Positions 56,659 to 64,000 of a stretch of DNA of 64,000 bases are shown piece after piece. The position numbers and the translations under genes were made by a program. Every line of letters starts with the position of its first letter. The stretch's first letter is position 1. The notes below the pieces were generated by a model that did no database searches, was not told where the DNA came from, and was given only the letters and a program-made list of their open reading frames with translations. Origin of the DNA: JADHLJ01 sp038118725 (GTDB lineage Bacteria; Pseudomonadota; Alphaproteobacteria; Thalassobaculales; Thalassobaculaceae); NCBI GenBank assembly GCA_038118725.1, contig JAYOIK010000001.1, forward strand, positions 1-64,000, read 5' to 3'.

Positions 56659-56833
56659 CGGATCGATTCTCCTGTTCGAAAGGCTGGCGCGAGCGCGTTG
56701 CCAGCGAGCGTTCGCCGTTTTTATCGATGCCCGGCCCGGTTCACAAGGATGCCAACGTGGGCTTGTCTCCATCCACGTGATCAAGTTCGCGATAGTGGGG
56801 GTTGAAAAACGCCAAAACCCAGACTGTTATGAT

Positions 56834-56878
56834 TTTGTATACAAAGTCGCTTGCAGCCCACGCGAGCCGTGCTATGTA
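56834..56878 (+). promoter_or_regulatory. kor operon promoter with palindromic operator
   Basis: TTTGTATACAAA (56834-56845) is a perfect 12-bp palindrome of the kind bound by GntR/FCD-type regulators. Five bases later comes TTGCAG (-35, 56851-56856), a 16-bp spacer and TATGTA (-10, 56873-56878). A GAAACG/CGTTTC hairpin follows at 56895-56914, near the expected transcript start. The leader to the first kor gene is about 165 nt. The regulator is not encoded next to it. Confidence 0.55.
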
Positions 56879-57050
56879 TCATCCCGATCGCCCCGAAACG
56901 GCACAATTCGTTTCGACTTCGACATGTTTCACAAGCGCACGAGGCCCCGAGCGGGATGACGACACCTCTTTCAGATTGGCGACCAGGCGGCGAATGGGCC
57001 GTCAGTCACGCCAACTTGCTCGAAAATTACCGGGAAGCCCGAACGTAATC

Positions 57051-58889
57051 ATGAGCCTCGACGAACATAGACCAGCCGATGAGAGCCGCCCCAGGGCTCC
57101 ATATATGAAGCCGACGGATATCACCGACCCGAACTTCTTCCACAAGGTCGTGGATTGTCAGTGGGCGTGTCCGGCGCACACGCCGGTCCCGGAGTATATC
57201 CGGATGATCGCCCAGCGCCGATATACCGACGCTTATATGGTTAACTGGGAATCGAACGTGTTTCCAGGCGTCCTCGGGCGCACCTGCGACCGTCCTTGCG
57301 AGCCGGCGTGCCGGCGGGGACGGATCGAGGAAAAGCCCGTCGCGATCTGTCGTCTCAAGCGCGTGGCCGCCGACTATCGGGGCGATATCGAGCATCTCAT
57401 GCCGGAGATCGCGCCGAAAAACGGCAAGCGCGTCGCCTGCATCGGGGCGGGGCCGGCCTCGCTCACCGTGGCGCGCGATTTGGCGCCGCTCGGCTATCAC
57501 GTCGTCGTTTATGACCGTGACGCCTCGGGCGGTGGCATGATGCGCAGTCAGATCCCCGCCTTTCGTCTGCCGGAATCGGTTCTGAACGAAGAGGTCGACC
57601 GGATCCTGGATTTCGGGATCGAGACCCGCTTCAACCAGAATATCGAAAGTCTGAAAAGCGTTCTGGACGAAGACTATGACGCGGTATTCGTCGGCACCGG
57701 CGCGCCGCGTGGACGCGACCTCGATATTCCTGGGCGCGACCAGGTCGGTGACCATTTTCATATCGGCATCGACTGGCTGATGAGCGTGGCCTTCGGGCAC
57801 ACCTCGAAGATCGGCAAGAAGGTGATCGTGCTCGGCGGCGGAAACACGGCGATGGATTGCTGCCGGACCTCCAAGCGGCTCGGCGGCGACGATGTCAAGG
57901 TGATCGTCCGCAGCCCGTTCGAGACCATGAAGGCCAGCCCTTGGGAAATCGAGGATGCCCAGCGCGAGGACGTGGAGATCCTGAATAACCACGTGCCGCT
58001 GGAATTCGTGATCGAGGACGGCAAGCTGGTCGGCATGAAGTTCGACCGGGTTGAGCCGGTTTTTGACGAGAACGGACGACGCAAGCTGGTTTCCACCGGC
58101 GAGGAGCCGTTGTTCTTTCCGTGCGATGACGTGCTCTGCGCGATCGGCCAGGAAAACCATTTCCCCTGGATCGAACGCGATATCGGCTTGGAATTCGGCG
58201 AATGGGACATGCCGGTCGTCGACGAAGTGACGTTTCGCTCGACCCATCCCAAGGTCTTCTTCGGCGGTGACGCCGCGTTCGGGCCGGAAAACATCATATG
58301 GGCCGTGGCGCATGGCCATCAGGCCGCGATCTCGATCCATCAGATGTGCGAGGATATCGACCTGGAGGATCGCCCCGATCCCAAGGTGACCTTGATCAGC
58401 CAGAAAATGGGAATGCACGAGTGGTCCTACCACAACGACATTTCCAACGATGAGCGCTTTCTGGTGCCGCATGCGGAAAAGAAACTGGCGCTGCGCGACA
58501 TCAAGCTGGAGGTCGAGCTCGGCTTCGACGAGAAGCTCGCCTTCGACGAGGCGATGCGGTGCCTTAACTGCGACGTTCAAACGGTATTCGAGGCGGGCCG
58601 CTGCATCGAATGCGACGCCTGTCTCGATATCTGTCCGGTCGATTGCATCAACTTCACCATGAATGGCGAGGAAGCCGAGGTTCGTCAGCGTCTGCGGGTG
58701 CCGGCGACCAATACCGAACAGGATCTATACGTGTCCGAGGTGCTGCCCACGGGGCGGGTGATGATCAAGGACGAGGATGTTTGTTTGCATTGCGGTTTGT
58801 GCGCCGAGCGCTGTCCGACCGCCGCTTGGGATATGCAGCAGCTTCTGCACAATGAAGCGCAGGCCAAGAGCCGGGAGCTGGCGCGATGA
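57051..58889 (+). CDS. GltD-like NAD(P)H:acceptor flavoprotein of kor operon
   Basis: The 612-residue protein likely exchanges electrons between NAD(P) and the KorAB iron-sulfur centres. N-terminal Fe-S segment CQWACPAHTPVPEYI and CDRPCEPACRRG; FAD motif GAGPASLTVARDLAPLG; NAD(P) motif VLGGGNTAMDCCRTSKRLG; C-terminal CLNCDVQ and two [4Fe-4S] ferredoxin motifs CIECDACLDICPVDC and CLHCGLCAERCP. ATG 57051 fits the family start; the open frame upstream to 56802 crosses the promoter and is rejected. It overlaps korA by ATGA. Azoarcus evansii has a comparable third Kor subunit linked to NADP, which supports this role. Confidence 0.85.
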   Translation: MSLDEHRPADESRPRAPYMKPTDITDPNFFHKVVDCQWACPAHTPVPEYIRMIAQRRYTDAYMVNWESNVFPGVLGRTCDRPCEPACRRGRIEEKPVAICRLKRVAADYRGDIEHLMPEIAPKNGKRVACIGAGPASLTVARDLAPLGYHVVVYDRDASGGGMMRSQIPAFRLPESVLNEEVDRILDFGIETRFNQNIESLKSVLDEDYDAVFVGTGAPRGRDLDIPGRDQVGDHFHIGIDWLMSVAFGHTSKIGKKVIVLGGGNTAMDCCRTSKRLGGDDVKVIVRSPFETMKASPWEIEDAQREDVEILNNHVPLEFVIEDGKLVGMKFDRVEPVFDENGRRKLVSTGEEPLFFPCDDVLCAIGQENHFPWIERDIGLEFGEWDMPVVDEVTFRSTHPKVFFGGDAAFGPENIIWAVAHGHQAAISIHQMCEDIDLEDRPDPKVTLISQKMGMHEWSYHNDISNDERFLVPHAEKKLALRDIKLEVELGFDEKLAFDEAMRCLNCDVQTVFEAGRCIECDACLDICPVDCINFTMNGEEAEVRQRLRVPATNTEQDLYVSEVLPTGRVMIKDEDVCLHCGLCAERCPTAAWDMQQLLHNEAQAKSRELAR

Positions 58890-60712
58890 AGACCAATGAT
58901 TTCGTCATCAAGTTCGCCAATGTGAACGGCTCCGGGTCGGCCAGCGCCAACGCGCTCTTCGCCAAGGCGATCTTCCGCATGGGCGTGCCGGTGGCGCCGA
59001 AAAATATCTTCCCCTCGAACATCCAGGGCCTGCCGACCTGGTTCGAGGTGCGGGTGAATGACAAGGGCCATCTCGGTCGCCGCGACGGCATCGATATGAT
59101 GGTGGCGATGAACCCGCAGAGCTGGGACGCCGACGTGGCGGCGATCCTTCCCGGCGGCTATCTGCTGTATGACAGCACCTTTATCCGCGAGATCGACCGC
59201 GACGATATCAAGACCATCGGGGTGCCGCTGACCAAGCTCGTCAACGAGCGGTTCACGATCCCGCGCGAGCGTCAATTGTTCAAGAACGTCGCCTATGTCG
59301 GCGCGTTGACGGCCTTGCTCGACATGGATTTCGAGGTTGTGAGGGGCATGATCTCCGAGCAATTCAAGGGCAAGGACAAGCTGATAGCGCCGAATATCGA
59401 CGCGCTCAATCTGGGGCGTGAATATGCGCTGAAATACTTCGACTGCCCCTTGGATATCCGGGTCGCGACCTCCGACGCGGTGGGCGACCAGATCCTGATC
59501 GAAGGCAACGCCGCGGCTGGGCTTGGCTGTGTTTTCGCCGGCGCGACGGTCGCCGCCTGGTATCCGATCACGCCCTCCACCTCGGTTGCCGAGGCCTTCG
59601 AGAAATACTGCCATCAGCTTCGGATCGAGCCCGACACAGGAAAGAAGAAGTTCGCGATCGTTCAGGCCGAGGATGAGCTTGCCGCGATCGGCATGGCGAT
59701 CGGCGCCAACTGGAACGGCGCGCGGGCCTTCACCGCCACCAGCGGTCCGGGCATCTCGTTGATGAGCGAATTCCTAGGTCTCGCCTATTTCGCCGAGGTT
59801 CCGGTGTTGCTTTTCAACATTCAGCGTGGTGGTCCCTCGACCGGCATGCCGACGCGCACCCAGCAATCCGATATCATCTCCTGCGCCTATGCCAGCCATG
59901 GCGATACGAAGCACGTGCTGCTGTTCCCGTCTGATCCGACCGAGTGTTTCGATTTCGCGATCACGGGCTTCGAGCTGTCCGACGGGCTGCAAACCCCGGT
60001 GATCGTGATGAGCGATCTGGATCTCGGGATGAATGACTGGACCACCGCGCCGTTCAAGATCGACGAGACCGCCGATCTCAATCGCGGCAAGGTGCTCAAC
60101 GCTGAGCAGTTGGACGAAATCGGGCGGTTCGGACGCTATCTGGATGTCGATGGTGACGGCATTCCCTATCGGACCTATCCGGGCACGCATCCGGAGAAGG
60201 GCGCGTTCTTTACCCGTGGTACCTCCCATGACGAGTACGCCGTCTACACGGAGGACGGCAAGGTCAACGCGCGGGTGATGCGGCGGTTGGCCCACAAGTT
60301 CGAAACCGCCAAGACCCTGGTGCCGGCGCCGGAATTCGGCCAGGCCGAACAGGGCGCGACCATGGGGTTGATCCATTTCGGAACCACCGCGATCGCGGTG
60401 CCCGAGGCGATGGAACTGCTGGCCGACCGACAAATTCATCTGGATACGATGCGTTTGCGGGCCTTCCCGTTCTCGCAAGAGGCCGAGGACTTCATCAATA
60501 GCCACGAAAAAGTTTTCGTCGTCGAGCAGAACCGCGACGCGCAGATGCGCTCGTTGCTGGTGAATGAATGTGGGATCGATCCGGCTAGGCTGGTACCGGT
60601 GTTGAATTTCGACGGCTTCCCGATCACCGCCGTCGCGATCGCCGACATGGTTTCCGAGCATCTCGGCCAAGGCGCGGACGATCAAGCCCAAGGCGGCTTC
60701 GCGGCCGAATAA
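58886..60712 (+). CDS. korA: 2-oxoacid:acceptor oxidoreductase subunit alpha (gamma-alpha fusion)
   Basis: The 608-residue subunit carries the gamma (CoA-handling) domain in residues ~1-190 (NGSGSASANALFAKAIFRMG; PSNIQGLPTWFEVRV) fused to the alpha pyrimidine-binding domain from ~205 (GNAAAGLGCVFAGATVAAWYPITPSTS; SGPGISLMSEFLGLAYFAEVP; QRGGPSTGMPTRTQQSD). With KorB it decarboxylates a 2-oxoacid oxidatively to acyl-CoA. Its C-terminus lies in a 33-nt in-frame duplication, and the TAA stop is the only barrier to continuous reading into korB. Confidence 0.9.
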   Translation: MKTNDFVIKFANVNGSGSASANALFAKAIFRMGVPVAPKNIFPSNIQGLPTWFEVRVNDKGHLGRRDGIDMMVAMNPQSWDADVAAILPGGYLLYDSTFIREIDRDDIKTIGVPLTKLVNERFTIPRERQLFKNVAYVGALTALLDMDFEVVRGMISEQFKGKDKLIAPNIDALNLGREYALKYFDCPLDIRVATSDAVGDQILIEGNAAAGLGCVFAGATVAAWYPITPSTSVAEAFEKYCHQLRIEPDTGKKKFAIVQAEDELAAIGMAIGANWNGARAFTATSGPGISLMSEFLGLAYFAEVPVLLFNIQRGGPSTGMPTRTQQSDIISCAYASHGDTKHVLLFPSDPTECFDFAITGFELSDGLQTPVIVMSDLDLGMNDWTTAPFKIDETADLNRGKVLNAEQLDEIGRFGRYLDVDGDGIPYRTYPGTHPEKGAFFTRGTSHDEYAVYTEDGKVNARVMRRLAHKFETAKTLVPAPEFGQAEQGATMGLIHFGTTAIAVPEAMELLADRQIHLDTMRLRAFPFSQEAEDFINSHEKVFVVEQNRDAQMRSLLVNECGIDPARLVPVLNFDGFPITAVAIADMVSEHLGQGADDQAQGGFAAE

Positions 60713-60741
60713 GAACAACCCCAAGGCGGCTTCGCGGCCGA
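60687..60741 (+). repeat. 33-nt tandem duplication spanning the korA stop
   Basis: CCCAAGGCGGCTTCGCGGCC followed by GA occurs identically at 60687-60708 and 60720-60741, an offset of 33 nt, that is eleven codons in frame. The first copy is followed by ATAAG (holding the stop TAA), the second by GAAGAATAAC, where TAA is out of frame. So the gap between korA and korB is a partial copy of the korA 3' end. Confidence 0.9.
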
Positions 60742-60778
60742 GAAGAATAACAAAGCACGACGTTCCGGGATCACGGAC

Positions 60779-61834
60779 ATGACCTATATCGCGAAACCCA
60801 AGTTTCACCACCCGAACCTGCCGCGTAATGAGCTTGGCCTGACGCGCCGGGATTACGAGGGCAGCATGTCGACGCTTTGCGCCGGATGCGGCCATGACTC
60901 GGTGACGGCGGCGATTGTCGAGGCTTGCTTCGAGCTGAACCTGCCGGCCCACAAGGTCGCCAAGATGTCGGGCATCGGTTGCTCGTCCAAGACGCCGACA
61001 TATTTTCTCTCGAAGAGCCATGGCTTCAACTCGGTCCACGGGCGCATGCCCTCGGTGGCCACCGGCGCTAATCTCGCGAATAACGAGTTGAAATACATCG
61101 GTGTTTCCGGAGACGGCGATACCGCATCGATCGGTTTCGGGCAGTTCGCCCACGCGGTGCGTCGCCAGGTGGATATGCTCTACGTGGTGGAGAACAACGG
61201 CACCTACGGGCTGACAAAGGGACAGTTCTCGGCCACCAATGACCGGGTCTCCGTCGGCCGCAAGGGACAGGTTAATGCGTTTGAGTCGATCGATCTGGTA
61301 TCGATCGCGATCCAATTGGGCGCGAGTTTCGTGGCCCGTGGGTTCTCCGGTGACAAGGATCAGCTGGTACCGCTCATGAAGGCGGCCCTGTCGCATAAGG
61401 GCTTTGCCTTCATCGACGTGATCTCGCCCTGCGTGACCTTCAACAACCATGGCGGCTCGACCAAGAGCTTTGAGTTCGTGCGTGACCACGAGCACACGGT
61501 CACTGGCGCGGATTACGTCCCCCACCGAGACGAGATCACCGCCGAATATGCCGAGGGCTCGGTCATCGACGTAACCCTGCATGACGCAAGCTGGGTCCGG
61601 CTTCGCAAGCTCGACGCCACTTATGATCCGTCGGATCGAGCGGCGGCGCTGCAATACATGATGGAGCATCAGGCGAAGGACGAGGTTGTCACCGGACTGC
61701 TATATCTCAATACCGGTGACAACGAGTTGAAGGAAAAAATGGACATGACCTCGGCGCCGTTGAATTCCCTTGGCGCCGCCGAGCTACGCCCGAGCATGGC
61801 GACCTTGGATAAAATCAACGCCGGCTTGCGATAA
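60779..61834 (+). CDS. korB: 2-oxoacid:acceptor oxidoreductase subunit beta (TPP-binding)
   Basis: The 351-residue subunit holds the thiamine-diphosphate site (GDGDTASIG ... ENNGTYGLTKGQ) and four Cys that suit the proximal [4Fe-4S] cluster: C34 and C37 in LCAGCGHDS, C68 in GIGCSSK, and C218 in ISPCVTFNNHGG. The long N-terminal segment with HPNLPRNELGLTRRDYEG is typical of 2-oxoglutarate-type KorB. The start ATG at 60779 is exactly in frame with korA. CGGGA is upstream. The 2-oxoacid is probably 2-oxoglutarate, but pyruvate or branched 2-oxoacids are not excluded. Confidence 0.9.
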   Translation: MTYIAKPKFHHPNLPRNELGLTRRDYEGSMSTLCAGCGHDSVTAAIVEACFELNLPAHKVAKMSGIGCSSKTPTYFLSKSHGFNSVHGRMPSVATGANLANNELKYIGVSGDGDTASIGFGQFAHAVRRQVDMLYVVENNGTYGLTKGQFSATNDRVSVGRKGQVNAFESIDLVSIAIQLGASFVARGFSGDKDQLVPLMKAALSHKGFAFIDVISPCVTFNNHGGSTKSFEFVRDHEHTVTGADYVPHRDEITAEYAEGSVIDVTLHDASWVRLRKLDATYDPSDRAAALQYMMEHQAKDEVVTGLLYLNTGDNELKEKMDMTSAPLNSLGAAELRPSMATLDKINAGLR

Positions 61835-61917
61835 ATCGAGCCGCGCCTGACCGTCGCCAAACCGGTTTGAGGACGCTATCCTGAGCGCTGGAATGAACCC
61901 AGCGTTCGGAGAACATC

Positions 61918-62496
61918 ATGAGCACCGTCGATCCCAACCGCGTTATTCTTACCGGCGAGAACCCGTTCATTAAGATCAGCGAGAAGGACGGCGATCCTCT
62001 CTCAACGGACGCGAGTTTCTGGCGCATTCTGTTCAGCCCCGCCGGGCCCGGCCACGTGCTTTACATCAAAAGCGAACTTACCGAGGACGCGTGGCGGATC
62101 TATTCCGACAATATCGCCATGGCCCGGTGGCTTCAGGGCAGTATCCAAGGCATGCTCAACCCGGAGACTGGCGATACGTCGATTCCGGTCATTGAGGCCG
62201 AGTTCGCGCAATCCGGCGATATCAGGGATTTCTGGACGGAAAGCATCTCGTCGGCGGACGATGAGATATCGATGACCTGGTACGATATCGGTGAGCCGCT
62301 ACTGGTTCACACCAACCCGAAGACCGATCCCAAGCGACCGGCGGGTGTTTGCACGGTGCTGATCCCGGCGGCGGGCGCGCGTCTGACCATCAATGGCATC
62401 CAAGCCAAGGGGCAAGCCTGGCCGCGGGAGCGCGAGGGCCGACCCTTCAGCACTTCCTGTCTGGCCTTCTCGGAAAGCTGGACCGAGGCGCCGTAA
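61918..62496 (+). CDS. Conserved-looking protein of unknown function
   Basis: I do not recognise this 192-residue protein. It has no signal peptide or membrane segment and an acidic, soluble composition with Trp-containing blocks (TEDAWRIYSDNIAMARWLQG; DEISMTWYDIGEP), and ends LAFSESWTEAP. Codon use and GC match the neighbours, and GGAGA precedes the ATG, so it is probably a real gene. A CAAACCGGTTTG palindrome lies at 61858-61869, about 50 nt upstream. An alpha/beta hydrolase follows after 4 nt, suggesting co-transcription and a shared pathway. Confidence 0.7.
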   Translation: MSTVDPNRVILTGENPFIKISEKDGDPLSTDASFWRILFSPAGPGHVLYIKSELTEDAWRIYSDNIAMARWLQGSIQGMLNPETGDTSIPVIEAEFAQSGDIRDFWTESISSADDEISMTWYDIGEPLLVHTNPKTDPKRPAGVCTVLIPAAGARLTINGIQAKGQAWPREREGRPFSTSCLAFSESWTEAP

Positions 62497-62500
62497 CACG

Positions 62501-63394
62501 ATGCGCCCGAATTTCGGCAGTTTCCCGTTCACCGACGAGAACGGAACGGTCTGGCTGGCCTTCGTGGACTGGGGAGTTCGCAAGCGAGGCCGCGTGGTCG
62601 TCTGCGCCCATGGGATTACTCGCCAGGGCCGCGACTTCGACGCCTTGGCCAGGTCTCTTTCGGCGGATTTTCAAACCATCCAGATCGATGTGGCCGGCCG
62701 CGGACGCAGTGGCTGGCTTGCCGACAAGACCGCCTATACCTTCGAAACCTATCTGCGGCATGTGCATGGGTTAATGGACTATCGCGGCATCTCGGCGATG
62801 GATTGGGTCGGGACATCGATGGGTGGCATCATGGGATTGCTGCTGGCCGCGGAGGAAGATACGCCGATCAAGCGTTTGGTGCTCAACGATGTGGGGCCGT
62901 TCATTTCCGACGCCGCCTTGGCGGGTATCGGAGAGTATATCGGCGCCAATCCCCGGTTTGCCAATCTGCAAGCGGCTTGTGACTATCTACGGAAGGTACA
63001 TGCCGGTTTTGGGGAACTGACGGACGCGGATTGGTCCGATATGACGACCCACAGCGTCACCCGCGAGGCCGATGGCGCCTACGTTCTACATTACGATCCG
63101 GCGATCGGTGATCCGTTCAAGCAGGCGGTCGGCGATGTCGACCTCTGGGCCGTCTATGAACGGATCAAGTGTCCGGTGTTGGTCTTGCGGGGCGCGGCGT
63201 CCGAGGTTTTGGACGCCGAGACGGCGCGCGAGATGACGCGCCGGGGGCCGCGGGCGGATCTTGTCGAATTCAGTGGCTGCGGGCATGCGCCGGCCTTAAT
63301 GGACGAAGGACAGATCAAGGTCGTCCATGATTGGCTGGCCCTAGGGATCGAAGACGAAGAGGGCGACGCCGAAGATGCCTCCGCGCGCGGCTGA
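62501..63394 (+). CDS. Alpha/beta hydrolase
   Basis: The 297-residue protein has the oxyanion HG in CAHGITRQGRDFD, the segment DVAGRGRSGW, nucleophile elbow WVGTSMGGIMG, an acid-loop LRGAASEVLD and the catalytic His in FSGCGHAPALMDE. The family includes esterases, epoxide hydrolases and dehalogenases; the pocket is not diagnostic. I chose the ATG at 62501, 4 nt after the unknown gene; the frame upstream to 62393 overlaps it. The C-terminal tail is acidic (EDEEGDAEDA), and the next gene starts within it. Confidence 0.83.
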   Translation: MRPNFGSFPFTDENGTVWLAFVDWGVRKRGRVVVCAHGITRQGRDFDALARSLSADFQTIQIDVAGRGRSGWLADKTAYTFETYLRHVHGLMDYRGISAMDWVGTSMGGIMGLLLAAEEDTPIKRLVLNDVGPFISDAALAGIGEYIGANPRFANLQAACDYLRKVHAGFGELTDADWSDMTTHSVTREADGAYVLHYDPAIGDPFKQAVGDVDLWAVYERIKCPVLVLRGAASEVLDAETAREMTRRGPRADLVEFSGCGHAPALMDEGQIKVVHDWLALGIEDEEGDAEDASARG

Positions 63395-64000
63395 ATTCGC
63401 GCCTTTCTCTCCCCGCTTTCCCTGGCGGGGCCGCGATGCCCAGACCCTCCGCAATTTTCTGATGGGCCCGCGCGTCACCCCCGGCGACCGGGAGGGGGAG
63501 CGGCTGGACTTCGATATGCCCGACGGTTCCGGGGACCGTCTTTGTGGCATTCTTTCAAAACCGCCTGCCCGCGGTGGCGGGCGCCCGTTGATTGTACTGA
63601 TCCATGGGTTGTCCGGGTGCGAGGAAAGCGCCTACATGCTGGCGAGTATGCGGTATTTCGTGTCGGCCGGCTATCCGGTGTTGCGGCTCAATCTCCGTGG
63701 CTCGGTACCGACGCAGCCTTGGTGCCGCGAGCATTACCACGCCGGCCGCGACGAGGATCTGGCGGCGGTGCTGGACGTCATCGGACACCGGGAGGAAGCG
63801 GCGGCGGGTATCGTGCCGATTGGGTTTTCTCTTGGCGGTAACATGTTGCTTGGGTTTCTGGCCCGCCATGGCTCGGGGTTTCCGATCACGGCGGCGGTTT
63901 CGGTTTCCGCACCGATCGATCTCGCCGGGGCGGCGGAGCGTTTCCTGCAACCTCGAAACCGCTTCTATCACACCTGGATACTGCGCCACATGAAACGCGA
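63375..64000 (+). CDS. YheT-like alpha/beta hydrolase, 5' part only
   Basis: An open frame from the ATG at 63375 runs to the window end (208 codons seen). It shows FPWRGRDAQTLRNFL, the oxyanion segment LIHGLSGCEESAYM, RLNLRGSV, and the nucleophile elbow IGFSLGGNMLLGFLARHG, all typical of the YheT/ABHD1-3 family. The catalytic Asp and His should lie beyond the edge. It overlaps the 3' end of the preceding hydrolase by 20 nt in another frame, so two hydrolases are translationally coupled. Confidence 0.8.
   Translation, partial: MPPRAAEFAPFSPRFPWRGRDAQTLRNFLMGPRVTPGDREGERLDFDMPDGSGDRLCGILSKPPARGGGRPLIVLIHGLSGCEESAYMLASMRYFVSAGYPVLRLNLRGSVPTQPWCREHYHAGRDEDLAAVLDVIGHREEAAAGIVPIGFSLGGNMLLGFLARHGSGFPITAAVSVSAPIDLAGAAERFLQPRNRFYHTWILRHMKR

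Overview
The window is a GC-rich stretch of an alphaproteobacterial chromosome, most like a Rhodospirillales-type heterotroph. This rests on the recG / sdhE / mfd gene order, a ChpT-type phosphotransferase together with a perfect CtrA box, and an abundance of acyl-CoA, CoA-transferase and flavin oxidoreductase genes. I saw no phage genes, transposase, rRNA or CRISPR array. Genus-level placement is not possible from the sequence alone.

Layout. 1-700: non-coding flank with a nested hairpin and a tRNA-Ser(UGA). 0.8-5 kb: aminoglycoside-phosphotransferase-like kinase, upp, an SDR enzyme and a methylcrotonyl-CoA carboxylase beta-type subunit. 5-11 kb: chpT, then a Cys-type NAD-linked formate dehydrogenase (a NuoE-NuoF fusion plus a large molybdopterin subunit) whose two genes are separated by two hairpin-forming repeat elements. 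11-19 kb: DMT transporter, amidase, MetX-like hydrolase, MFS transporter, quinone-oxidoreductase-like MDR enzyme and a solute-binding protein without a leader peptide. 19-26 kb: two tandem GMC oxidoreductases, a PcaD-like hydrolase, an HMG-CoA-lyase-like protein overlapping a CaiB-type CoA-transferase, and a carboxymuconolactone-decarboxylase-family protein; this reads as a catabolic cassette. 26-32 kb: orphan GspG pseudopilin, non-pyrrolysine MttB-like methyltransferase, amidohydrolase, and a TauD dioxygenase / flavin monooxygenase pair. 37-31.7 kb (minus strand): a four-gene operon of nitronate-monooxygenase-like protein (frameshifted), acyl-CoA ligase, thiolase-like protein and putative 2OG oxygenase. 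37-40 kb: two small proteins behind a CtrA box, a class V aminotransferase and a DUF502 membrane protein. 40-46.3 kb: recG, sdhE, mfd. 46-56.7 kb: DsbA-family oxidoreductase, acyl-CoA ligase, an adenylate cyclase split by an in-frame stop, P1-family peptidase, small lipoprotein, prfC, DadA-like oxidase and a second CaiB transferase. 57-62 kb: a three-gene 2-oxoacid oxidoreductase operon (GltD-like flavoprotein, KorA, KorB). 62-64 kb: an unknown protein and two alpha/beta hydrolases, the last cut off by the window end.

The strongest leads are: the kor operon, where korA and korB lie in one reading frame separated by a single TAA inside a 33-nt duplication; the GMC to CoA-transferase catabolic cassette; the CtrA-controlled pair of small genes; two interrupted genes; and a recurring set of 100-140 bp intergenic inverted-repeat elements at six loci. 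No large, clearly new multigene defence or mobile system was found.
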